Source: an uncultured Gimesia sp.
GTDB lineage: Bacteria; Planctomycetota; Planctomycetia; Planctomycetales; Planctomycetaceae
Direction: 5' to 3'
DNA: 37,753 bases
Assembly: GCF_937910335.1 (NCBI RefSeq)
Contig: NZ_CALEMX010000345.1
Span: 1-37,753, forward strand
Under the pieces are notes generated by a model that saw only the letters and a list, made by a program, of their open reading frames with translations, had not been told where the DNA came from and did no database searches. Positions 22,486-29,752 of the stretch are shown here, in pieces; position 1 is the stretch's first letter; every line of letters starts with the position of its first letter. The translations under genes were made by a program, and so were the position numbers.

Positions 22486-24231
22486 ATGACAGCAATGATT
22501 GGCATCGACCTGGGCACCTCGAATTCACTTTGTGCTGTATTCGAGGATGGCCAACCGAAATTAATTCCGAACTCACTGGGTTCCGTCTTAACGCCATCCG
22601 TAGTGAGTATTTCTGAAGATCAGCGAGTCCTGGTTGGTGCCGCGGCGAAGGAATGTCGCGTTACACAACCCGAAAGATGTGCCTGGGTATTTAAACGTCT
22701 GATGGGCACAGATCGAAAAGTAGAAATAGGAGGCCACGTTTTTAATGCCCCTGAATTGTCCAGCCTGGTCCTGAAATCTCTTAAGGAGGACGCGGAAGCC
22801 TACCTCGGAGAAGAGGTTCAGGAAGCCATTATCACTGTCCCCGCTTACTTCAACGACAATCAGCGAAATGCCACCAAGCTGGCGGGAGAACTCGCCGGAC
22901 TGAACGTCAGGCGAATTATTAATGAGCCGACAGCAGCTGCCCTGACTTATGGCTTCCATGATCGAGGGGCTGAAAAAAAATTGATCGTCATCGATTTGGG
23001 AGGTGGTACATTCGATGTAACCGCCATGGAAATTTTCGAAGGCACACTGGAAATCATCTCCACAGCAGGTGAAAGTATGCTGGGCGGCGAAGATTTCACG
23101 GATCGACTTCTTGGCCGAGTCTTGAAAGCGCAACAGATACAACTGGAAATTGCAGAGGTGAAACACCCGCTTCTCGTGTCTCGCCTTAGACAAGAATGTG
23201 AGGCTGCCAAATGTACTCTCGCAACCAACTCAGAAGCCATCATTCGCATTCCCGATATACAGGGAAAATTAGCAGAGGACGCATTGACCCACACGATTAC
23301 GCGCGATGAGTTCCTCGAAATGGTAGATCCGCTGGTAAAACGACTGGCGCGCCCGATAGCAAAAGCGGTACGTGACTCCAGAATTGCACCGACGGATTTT
23401 CATAGTGTGATACTCGTCGGCGGTGCAACCAGAATGGAAGCGGTCCGCGATTTTATTCGTTCGTTCTTTGGGGTCGAACCGCTCTGCTCACACAACCCGG
23501 ATGAAGTGGTCGCATTGGGAGCTGCCGTGCAGGCTGCATTAATGCAAGACGACAAAGCCGTTGATGACATGATTATGACCGACGTCTGCCCTTTCACTTT
23601 GGGAACGGAGATTATCAAAGAATTCGGAAGACGCAGAGTTGATGGATACTATTTCCCGATTATACACCGCAATACGACCATCCCCGTTTCACGAGAGGAA
23701 ATCGTCTACACGGCTGATCCCAATCAACGACAAGTACGCGTGGGCGTTTATCAGGGTGAGGGACGTAAAGTCGAAGACAATCTGTTTCTGGGAGAATTAG
23801 AGGTCACTGGAATTCCACCCGGTCCCTCAGGAAAACCGATCCACATCCGCTTCACTTATGATTTGAACGGCATCCTGGAGGTTGAAGCTTATCTGCCAGA
23901 AACGGGTAAAAAGTTTATGACGGTGCTGACACAGCATGCCAAACTGGATTCACGTTCTGATATCAATGCTGCTGTAGAAAAATTGCAAAAGTTGAAATTT
24001 TATCCACGTGATGACGTAAAAAACCAACATCTGATCCAGTTTGCAGAAAGGGTGATTGGAGAGGTCAGTCCGTTTCAGCGTGATGATCTGGAAATGGTCA
24101 TTGACCAATTTGAACAGTCGATGGCATCAGGAGACCGCGAGTGGTTTGAAAGGGCACGCGAAAACCTGCTGACGATCTTAGCAGAACTCGGCTTTTGTTA
24201 TGACGAAGATGATCAGGAGTTTTCACCATGA
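22486..24231 (+). CDS. hscC: Hsp70 family chaperone, HscC type
   Basis: The 581-residue protein is an Hsp70 of the HscC branch. ATPase motifs are IGIDLGTSNS (residues 5-14), RRIINEPTAAALTYGF (near 143), VIDLGGGTFDVT (168-179) and LVGGATRMEAV. HscC-like segments include FNAPELSSLVLKSLKEDAEA, the linker IMTDVCPFTLGTEI in place of the DnaK DVTPLSLG form, and NTTIPVSREE. The substrate-binding part is short, with a reduced lid, as in HscC. The Arg before IINEPTAA, which in DnaK contacts the J-domain Asp, is kept. The family start argues for the ATG at 22486 over one at 22444. Its TGA overlaps the ATG of the next gene, so the chaperone and the first A protein are coupled. Confidence 0.92.
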   Translation: MTAMIGIDLGTSNSLCAVFEDGQPKLIPNSLGSVLTPSVVSISEDQRVLVGAAAKECRVTQPERCAWVFKRLMGTDRKVEIGGHVFNAPELSSLVLKSLKEDAEAYLGEEVQEAIITVPAYFNDNQRNATKLAGELAGLNVRRIINEPTAAALTYGFHDRGAEKKLIVIDLGGGTFDVTAMEIFEGTLEIISTAGESMLGGEDFTDRLLGRVLKAQQIQLEIAEVKHPLLVSRLRQECEAAKCTLATNSEAIIRIPDIQGKLAEDALTHTITRDEFLEMVDPLVKRLARPIAKAVRDSRIAPTDFHSVILVGGATRMEAVRDFIRSFFGVEPLCSHNPDEVVALGAAVQAALMQDDKAVDDMIMTDVCPFTLGTEIIKEFGRRRVDGYYFPIIHRNTTIPVSREEIVYTADPNQRQVRVGVYQGEGRKVEDNLFLGELEVTGIPPGPSGKPIHIRFTYDLNGILEVEAYLPETGKKFMTVLTQHAKLDSRSDINAAVEKLQKLKFYPRDDVKNQHLIQFAERVIGEVSPFQRDDLEMVIDQFEQSMASGDREWFERARENLLTILAELGFCYDEDDQEFSP

Positions 24232-24893
24232 ATGAAACTCGCAAAATTGATTATGCCCGTCGTTTATTGCAAATGAATCCACTTGAGCAGACGAGAGATA
24301 TTCTTGCCTTGCGTCGTGACTTTCTGAAACCAGAATCTGAATTGGGAAATTCGATTAATGAATCTGTTTCATTCGATGACCGAAAGGAACAAACCATCAA
24401 AAACATTGATTCGCTGCGGAAAGGCTTATGGACGCTGGATAGCCAGACTCTCCGCAAGCAGATCGAAGCGATCGACATCTCCGAGCTTCCCGATCTGGCA
24501 GTATCGCTCTCGCGATTGAAAGCGATTGCTGATCACCGGGAATCTTTCCAAAAACTCCAGGAGCACCCTGACTGCTTTCCCCAGTTCTACGAACAGTTCT
24601 GTTCGTTGGTCTCTGCTTCGCCTCAAAGAATCGTCAAGCTACGCGCGGAGTTCCTGGACGCTTCGCGAAAGGGCGCCATTGATCCCCGCTACAGGAACCC
24701 GAGAGAATATTATCGCATAGCGAAAGTCATTCGACGTGAGATGCCGAAATTATACGAGCTCGAAAAACCGTGGTTGGAACAGATTATTTCAAGACGTAAA
24801 TCGGAAAATATTTTCGGGCTGAGGGAAGCGTTGCTTGCCATTTTAGCACTCCTGCTCACGTTGTGCTTTTATTTAGCTTCAAAACAAATGTAG
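24228..24893 (+). CDS. HscC-associated tail-anchored protein A1
   Basis: I do not recognise a named domain. The 221-residue protein is helical and charged, with one C-terminal hydrophobic segment (residues about 198-219, ALLAILALLLTLCFYLA) and only three residues after it, so it should be tail-anchored with the bulk in the cytoplasm. Paralogues A2 and A3 share LLQMNPLEQ at the N-terminus, RKEQTIKNIDSLRKGLWTL, LPDL and the HPxCF..FYxQFC.LV.AS block. It starts within the hscC stop codon with AGGAG 8 bases upstream. Pairing with a J-like gene recalls ybeR/ybeU beside djlB/djlC in E. coli. Its job may be to link HscC or the B protein to the membrane; this is inference. Confidence 0.75.
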   Translation: MNETRKIDYARRLLQMNPLEQTRDILALRRDFLKPESELGNSINESVSFDDRKEQTIKNIDSLRKGLWTLDSQTLRKQIEAIDISELPDLAVSLSRLKAIADHRESFQKLQEHPDCFPQFYEQFCSLVSASPQRIVKLRAEFLDASRKGAIDPRYRNPREYYRIAKVIRREMPKLYELEKPWLEQIISRRKSENIFGLREALLAILALLLTLCFYLASKQM

Positions 24894-24920
24894 ATTCAAA
24901 TGCGACTTAGGGAGTAGATT

Positions 24921-26609
24921 ATGAGTGGCCCTGTCGAGCCGCAATGGGATTTGTTACCCGATTTTCCAGAAGAGTTTTTCGAACTCTCGGAAGAATATGA
25001 TCTACGTGATCTTAAACGCAAATATAACTCATATATCAGACAATTTAAGCCAGAAAAATTTCCCGAAAAGTTTCAAAAAATCCGGGCGGCCTTTGAATGC
25101 TTAAACGACGCCTTACGTTATCAGGAGCCACCTCGCTCACAGACTGTGAAAACGGATCTTCAGTTTGACTGGGACTTCAATGATGCAACGGGGCCAGATC
25201 ACCCTCCAGGCAATCTTCCAATAGATCCCCTGCAGCAACCCGATGCGCATCCACCCGGCCATCTCCACCAATCGCATGCCAGCGAGGATCTGTCTGCACA
25301 ATCGGTACCATTACATCTACACGAACAGGTTAACAGTGAGTCTCTACCAAAACTTTACGAAGATCTTCAGGCGAAAGAATTAAAAACTCCTTATGATTTT
25401 TACGCGCTCGCCGTATTCTCCGATATTCTGGAGGATCGCGAGCATTCTTTTCCGGATTGGCTACTGGCAGGGTTAAAGGTGCATCATGAAGAATCGGCTC
25501 TGTTCGAATTGCTTAGACAGTATTTCGCGACGGAACCATCCCATGAGAAAACCGTACCACTGCTGGAAACAGCTTCGCAAATCATTCGATCAGACCGATT
25601 CTACTATCTGACAGAACGGGCCTGGGACGAACAACTCAAAAGTACCCCCTTTGGTTCATTTCGCCAAAACCTCCTTTCCTGTGAGTCAAACCTGTTGGAT
25701 CATGAAGTCGATCATATATTGGTATTTTACTTACACATTTTGAAAACCGCGATCTGGAAAGCCGATGAAGACTGGATCAACGCCACGTTTTCGTTTATGG
25801 AAGAAAACTACGACCGTTTGCCATATTGGGTCGAGGAAGAGCTTGAATTTTTGTATCAGCTGAAAGAATATCGGGAGCAGCGCGTAAAGTTCCTGAATGG
25901 AAATCCCGTCAGAACCACGATAGATCAGGCCATTGTCGATTATTGTACAAAAAGCGAGCAAGACGCAGACCGAAGTTTTCTCGAGTGCCAGCACGAACTG
26001 GTTTTACTTGAAGAAGATCTACTGCGCGAATTCGAAGTTCCAGCAATCGAGTTTGAATCGATTCAGATCCTGTGGGAAAAAATAGCCTTCGATATCTATG
26101 ATCGCATCGACCCCGTAATTTTTGATGACGACGAAACAACATTAGAAAAACAAACGCGGAAGTTAGCCTATCGCATAGTGACAGAGGGTGTGGGCCGCCG
26201 GTATCGAATTATACATCACTTCAATGTAATCCTTGGCCTGGGAATGTTTGGCTCCCTTGGATTGATGGTATATTTTCTGTTATTTATTCTGGAATCGTTC
26301 TGGATGACAATCGCCAAAATCTTCGGCCTCTTATTCGCAAATTTTGTAATTTTACTTATCTATGGAATGATTGAAGACAGGTTCGTACTGAGCCTGTATC
26401 GCAAGGGATGGCGTTTTGAAATAATGCGTTTCTATCAAACAAACTGGTTTCCACTACTGGAATTGTCAGATGCACTCGAAGAGCTTAAGTCGATCAAAAT
26501 TGGAGAGGAAGAATTTGATGGTCTGGATAAAATCGCAAATTGCATGAGAAAAGACATCGGCCTTTACATTTACGTCACCGCACAACGACTATTGGCTGCC
26601 TGCCAGTGA
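24921..26609 (+). CDS. J-domain-like membrane protein B1 (HscC partner)
   Basis: The 562-residue protein begins with a J-domain-like segment (residues about 24-70): YDLRDLKRKYNSYIRQ as helix II, KPEKFPEKF at the loop where J-domains have HPD, then IRAAFECLNDALRY as helix III. A polar, His/Pro-rich linker follows (about 85-130). A long helical domain (about 140-410) includes YYLTERAWDEQL and WVEEELEFLYQL. Two membrane segments (about 435-485) and a conserved C-terminal tail ending VTAQRLLAACQ complete it. The first 425 residues probably lie in the cytoplasm. GGGAG lies 7 bases before the ATG, 27 bases after A1. It is probably a co-chaperone of HscC. Confidence 0.75.
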   Translation: MSGPVEPQWDLLPDFPEEFFELSEEYDLRDLKRKYNSYIRQFKPEKFPEKFQKIRAAFECLNDALRYQEPPRSQTVKTDLQFDWDFNDATGPDHPPGNLPIDPLQQPDAHPPGHLHQSHASEDLSAQSVPLHLHEQVNSESLPKLYEDLQAKELKTPYDFYALAVFSDILEDREHSFPDWLLAGLKVHHEESALFELLRQYFATEPSHEKTVPLLETASQIIRSDRFYYLTERAWDEQLKSTPFGSFRQNLLSCESNLLDHEVDHILVFYLHILKTAIWKADEDWINATFSFMEENYDRLPYWVEEELEFLYQLKEYREQRVKFLNGNPVRTTIDQAIVDYCTKSEQDADRSFLECQHELVLLEEDLLREFEVPAIEFESIQILWEKIAFDIYDRIDPVIFDDDETTLEKQTRKLAYRIVTEGVGRRYRIIHHFNVILGLGMFGSLGLMVYFLLFILESFWMTIAKIFGLLFANFVILLIYGMIEDRFVLSLYRKGWRFEIMRFYQTNWFPLLELSDALEELKSIKIGEEEFDGLDKIANCMRKDIGLYIYVTAQRLLAACQ

Positions 26610-26651
26610 AGTCTTTTCCTCTTTCGGTAAACTTGAACCGGTACTCCCAAC
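26610..26651 (+). repeat. Unit junction 1, nearly identical to 29010-29051
   Basis: The 42-base gap between B1 and A2 matches the gap between B2 and A3 at 40 of 42 positions, including 31 identical bases in a row ending at the ATG. The adjoining coding ends are also almost identical. This non-coding stretch is kept better than most of the coding sequence. Confidence 0.9.
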
Positions 26652-27338
26652 ATGACTGAATCTCACGAAACGGATTATCTTTTTCGAATGTTGCAAATGA
26701 ATCCACTGGATCAACCGGAAGAAATTCTTGATTTGCGTCGTGGCTTTCTAAAACCAGAAACTGATTCGAGTACGTTACTCAAAGAAGCAATTTCGTTCGA
26801 TGATCGAAGAGAACAAACCATCAAAAATATCGACGCGCTGCGGAAAATCTTATGGACGCTGGACAGCCAGACATTGAACAAGCAAATCGAAACGATCAAT
26901 ATCTTCGATTTTCCGGATCTGGTGGTCTCGTTATCTCGATTGAAAGCAGTTTCTGAACACCTGGAATCCTTTCATAAACTCCAAGATCATCCCGCTTGCT
27001 TTCCTCAGTTTTACGAACAGTTCTGCACGCTGGTCACAGCCTCGCCGCAACGAGTCGTCAAACAACGCGAGGAAATCCTGAACTCATTACGAAAGGGAAC
27101 CACTGATCCCCGCTATCGAAGTCTGAATGAATATTATCGTATCGCGAAAGTCATTCGTGCAGAGATGCCAGAACTATACGCGCTTGAAAAATCGTGGTTG
27201 GAACAAATAATAACTAGACGTAAATCGAATACTTTATTTGGGTCGGTCGTATTTAAGATTATTGAGGCAGTGATCGCCATAATTGCATTCCTGGTCGCAT
27301 TCTGCATTTTTGCTGTTGTAAAAGATATGTTTAGTTAA
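26652..27338 (+). CDS. HscC-associated tail-anchored protein A2
   Basis: The 228-residue paralogue of A1 is alike throughout. It keeps LLQMNPLDQ-like, REQTIKNIDALRKILWTLDS, HPACFPQFYEQFCTLVTASP and ALEKSWLEQII. One hydrophobic segment lies at residues about 198-224 (VIAIIAFLVAFCIFAVV), followed by KDMFS, again tail-anchored. The start follows the repeated 42-base junction. A1 and A2 are clearly closer to each other than either is to A3. Function unknown; probably the partner of B2. Confidence 0.75.
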   Translation: MTESHETDYLFRMLQMNPLDQPEEILDLRRGFLKPETDSSTLLKEAISFDDRREQTIKNIDALRKILWTLDSQTLNKQIETINIFDFPDLVVSLSRLKAVSEHLESFHKLQDHPACFPQFYEQFCTLVTASPQRVVKQREEILNSLRKGTTDPRYRSLNEYYRIAKVIRAEMPELYALEKSWLEQIITRRKSNTLFGSVVFKIIEAVIAIIAFLVAFCIFAVVKDMFS

Positions 27339-27365
27339 TTTCAAATCTGACAGTGGGAGTAGTTA

Positions 27366-29009
27366 ATGAGTGGCCCCATCGAGCCGCACTGGGAATTGTT
27401 ACCGGATCAGCCAGAAGCGTTTTTTGACCTTTCGAGTGAATATGATTTGCGTGATCTCAAAAGTAAATACAACGCATTTATCAGACAGTTCAAGCCGGAA
27501 AAGTTTCCAGAAGAATTTCAAAAAATACGAGCGGCCTATGACTGCTTGAACGATGCCTTGCGTTATCAGGAACCACCACGCTCACAAACTGTGAAATCGG
27601 ACCTGCAATTTGACTGGGATTTCAATGATCCGGCCAAACAGTTTCAGCCGCCGGAGAAACCCAATACTGTCCAAAAAGGCAAAGGACTCGCCACAGATTC
27701 CGTAGCGCTACTACTGTATAAGAAGATCAACCAAGAGTCGCTACCTAAGTTTTATGATGATCTGCAGTCGAAGGAGTCAAAAACACCTTATGAATATTAT
27801 GTGTTAGCGGTCTGCTCCGACATTCTACGAGACTCCGAACACAGCTTTCCTTACTGGCTGCTGGAAGGGTTAAAAGGGTTTCCTGAAGAACCGGCACTGT
27901 TTGAACTACTCCGGCAGTACTTCGTATCTGAACCTTTCCATGTAGAAACCGCAAAATTACTCGAAGTCACTTCGCAAGTCATCCGGTCAAATCGTTTCTA
28001 TTATCTGACGGAAAGGGCCTGGGATGAACAAATTCGAAATCGCTCCTTTGACGCTTTTCAGAAAACTCTTCTGATCTGCGAGTCAAACCTACTGGATCAC
28101 GAAGTTGATCACATGCCGGTGTTTTATTTACACATTTTAAAAACCGCGATCTGGAAAGCGGACGAAGATTGGATCAACGCCACATTTTCGTTTATCGATG
28201 AAAACTATGACCGCTTGCCTTATTGGATTGAGGAAGAATTGGAATTTTTATATCAACTGAGAGAGTACCGCGAACAACGTACTGATTTTCTGGAGGGAGG
28301 CCCGGTCAGAATATTAATTGACCAGACCATATTTGACTATTGTACAAAAAACGAACAAGCCGCAGACCAATCTTTTCTTGAGTGCCAGTACAAACTAGCG
28401 TCACTCGAAGAGGAACTGCTACGCGAATTCGAAGTTCCCGCTGCCAAGTTCGATTCGATACTGCTCCTATGGGAAAAAATTGCTGAATCTGTTTATGATC
28501 GTATTGATTCCCTGACCTTTGAAGAAGAAGGGCATTTAGTAAAGCAAAACGCCCTGCAGTTAGGTACTTGGCTCTTAACCGAAGGCCCTGGATTTAGGTA
28601 CAAATTAGTGGTAGATATTTTGTGTTACAGCATTGGGTTTACATTGTTCGGAGCATTAATTGTCGCTCTTTATTTTCTCTTTTTAATTCTTGATTCCTTT
28701 TTTTTAAGTGTGATCAAAATACTTGGCTTATTATTTGTGAGTGTGTTGATTCTGATTGTGGCTGTAAAATTCCAACACCGCTATAGTCGTAAATATTACT
28801 ACACCCATTGGCGATTCGAGATCATGAAATTTTACCAGACAAAGTGGTTCCCACTACTGGAGCTGGCTGATGCACTAGAAGAAAATAATTCCATAAAAAA
28901 AGGTCGAGAGAACTATGATGGCCTCGATAAAATAGCCGAATCAATGAGGTCGGATACGGGCCTATTCTTTTATGTCACCGCACAAAGACTATTGGCAGCC
29001 TGCCAGTGA
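27366..29009 (+). CDS. J-domain-like membrane protein B2 (HscC partner)
   Basis: The 547-residue paralogue of B1 has the same layout: J-like segment with LRDLKSKYNAFIRQ then KPEKFPEEF, a polar linker shorter than that of B1 and lacking its His/Pro stretch, the long helical domain with YYLTERAWDEQI and WINATFSFIDENYDRLPYW, two membrane segments (about 418-468) and the tail VTAQRLLAACQ. The most variable parts between B1 and B2 are the linker and the membrane segments, while the helical domain and tail are closely kept. It begins 27 bases after A2 with GGGAG upstream. Confidence 0.75.
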   Translation: MSGPIEPHWELLPDQPEAFFDLSSEYDLRDLKSKYNAFIRQFKPEKFPEEFQKIRAAYDCLNDALRYQEPPRSQTVKSDLQFDWDFNDPAKQFQPPEKPNTVQKGKGLATDSVALLLYKKINQESLPKFYDDLQSKESKTPYEYYVLAVCSDILRDSEHSFPYWLLEGLKGFPEEPALFELLRQYFVSEPFHVETAKLLEVTSQVIRSNRFYYLTERAWDEQIRNRSFDAFQKTLLICESNLLDHEVDHMPVFYLHILKTAIWKADEDWINATFSFIDENYDRLPYWIEEELEFLYQLREYREQRTDFLEGGPVRILIDQTIFDYCTKNEQAADQSFLECQYKLASLEEELLREFEVPAAKFDSILLLWEKIAESVYDRIDSLTFEEEGHLVKQNALQLGTWLLTEGPGFRYKLVVDILCYSIGFTLFGALIVALYFLFLILDSFFLSVIKILGLLFVSVLILIVAVKFQHRYSRKYYYTHWRFEIMKFYQTKWFPLLELADALEENNSIKKGRENYDGLDKIAESMRSDTGLFFYVTAQRLLAACQ

Positions 29010-29051
29010 AGTATTTTTCTCTTTCGGTAAACTTGAACCGGTACTCCCAAC
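29010..29051 (+). repeat. Unit junction 2, nearly identical to 26610-26651
   Basis: The gap between B2 and A3 has the same length (42 bases) as the gap between B1 and A2 and differs from it at two positions only. The first codons of A3 (MTESHE) match those of A2 as well, although the rest of A3 is diverged. Confidence 0.9.
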
Positions 29052-29741
29052 ATGACTGAATCTCACGAAATTGATTACCTTCGTCGACTGTTACAGATGA
29101 ATCCACTCGAGCAATCGGATGACATCATTGCGAACCGTAACAGTTTTCTACAGCATGTGGAAAATGCGACTGATTCAACGGATGAGGATATTTCGCACTT
29201 TGAACGACGAGAAATAATCGTCCAGCAAATAGATCTGTTGCGAAACTCGTTTTGGTCATTGAAAGAACAAGATCTCATGCGGCAGCTGAACGCAATTGAC
29301 ACCAGTGATTTTCCAGATCTCGATTTAGCAATCAATCGGCTTAAGAAAATTGCGACTCTTCGAAAATCCTTTAATTGCCTAAAACAGCATCCTGCCTGCT
29401 TTACACGTTTTTATGATCAGTTTTGCGCACTGGTGGTAGCCTCGTCAAAAGAGGCTGGTGACCTTCGCATGTCATTGCTCAATTCAGCTGCGCAGAAAAA
29501 TCAGAATTCTGATGGGCATCGTTCATGGGAATATAGACGCATTGCGATAGAACTCCAACGTCAATTTCCTGAACTGGCAGACCTGGAATTAATGTGCCTG
29601 AGTCAACTTGGAGAAAAACCGAAGCCCGAACCACTCAGCAGCAATTTGATCGGCATTTTGAATGGACTCTCATTCATTTGCCTCTTTGTACTTGTACTCT
29701 TCTGTCTGTTCTATTTTGGCTACGTCGCAATTACACCTTAA
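29052..29741 (+). CDS. HscC-associated tail-anchored protein A3
   Basis: The 229-residue protein has the same layout as A1 and A2 with lower similarity. It keeps LLQMNPLEQSDDI, FPDLDLAINRLKKI, HPACFTRFYDQFCALVVAS and one C-terminal membrane segment (about 198-226). The middle region (about 150-170) differs and is rich in Asn, Gln and Ser. The first six residues equal those of A2, because the start region belongs to the nearly identical junction. Function unknown. Confidence 0.72.
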   Translation: MTESHEIDYLRRLLQMNPLEQSDDIIANRNSFLQHVENATDSTDEDISHFERREIIVQQIDLLRNSFWSLKEQDLMRQLNAIDTSDFPDLDLAINRLKKIATLRKSFNCLKQHPACFTRFYDQFCALVVASSKEAGDLRMSLLNSAAQKNQNSDGHRSWEYRRIAIELQRQFPELADLELMCLSQLGEKPKPEPLSSNLIGILNGLSFICLFVLVLFCLFYFGYVAITP

Positions 29742-29752
29742 TGGAGCAATTA

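Larger units (their letters stand above)
24228..26609 (+). repeat. Tandem unit 1 of the hscC-associated A-B gene pair
   Basis: This is the first of three head-to-tail two-gene units (24228-26609, 26652-29009, 29052-31429). The start-to-start distances are 2424 and 2400 bases. Units 1 and 2 are closest to each other; unit 3 is more diverged. The similarity runs through both genes and the gaps between them, so the whole pair was duplicated as a block. Confidence 0.9.
26652..29009 (+). repeat. Tandem unit 2 of the hscC-associated A-B gene pair
   Basis: Second copy of the two-gene unit. It resembles unit 1 over nearly its whole length, including the A-B gap of 27 bases with a GGGAG ribosome-binding site. 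Its ends share the nearly identical junction with unit 3. Confidence 0.9.

Noticed and set aside
22588-23193. A 201-codon frame on the minus strand inside hscC
   Set aside because: It is antisense to strongly conserved Hsp70 coding sequence and shows no protein-like motif.
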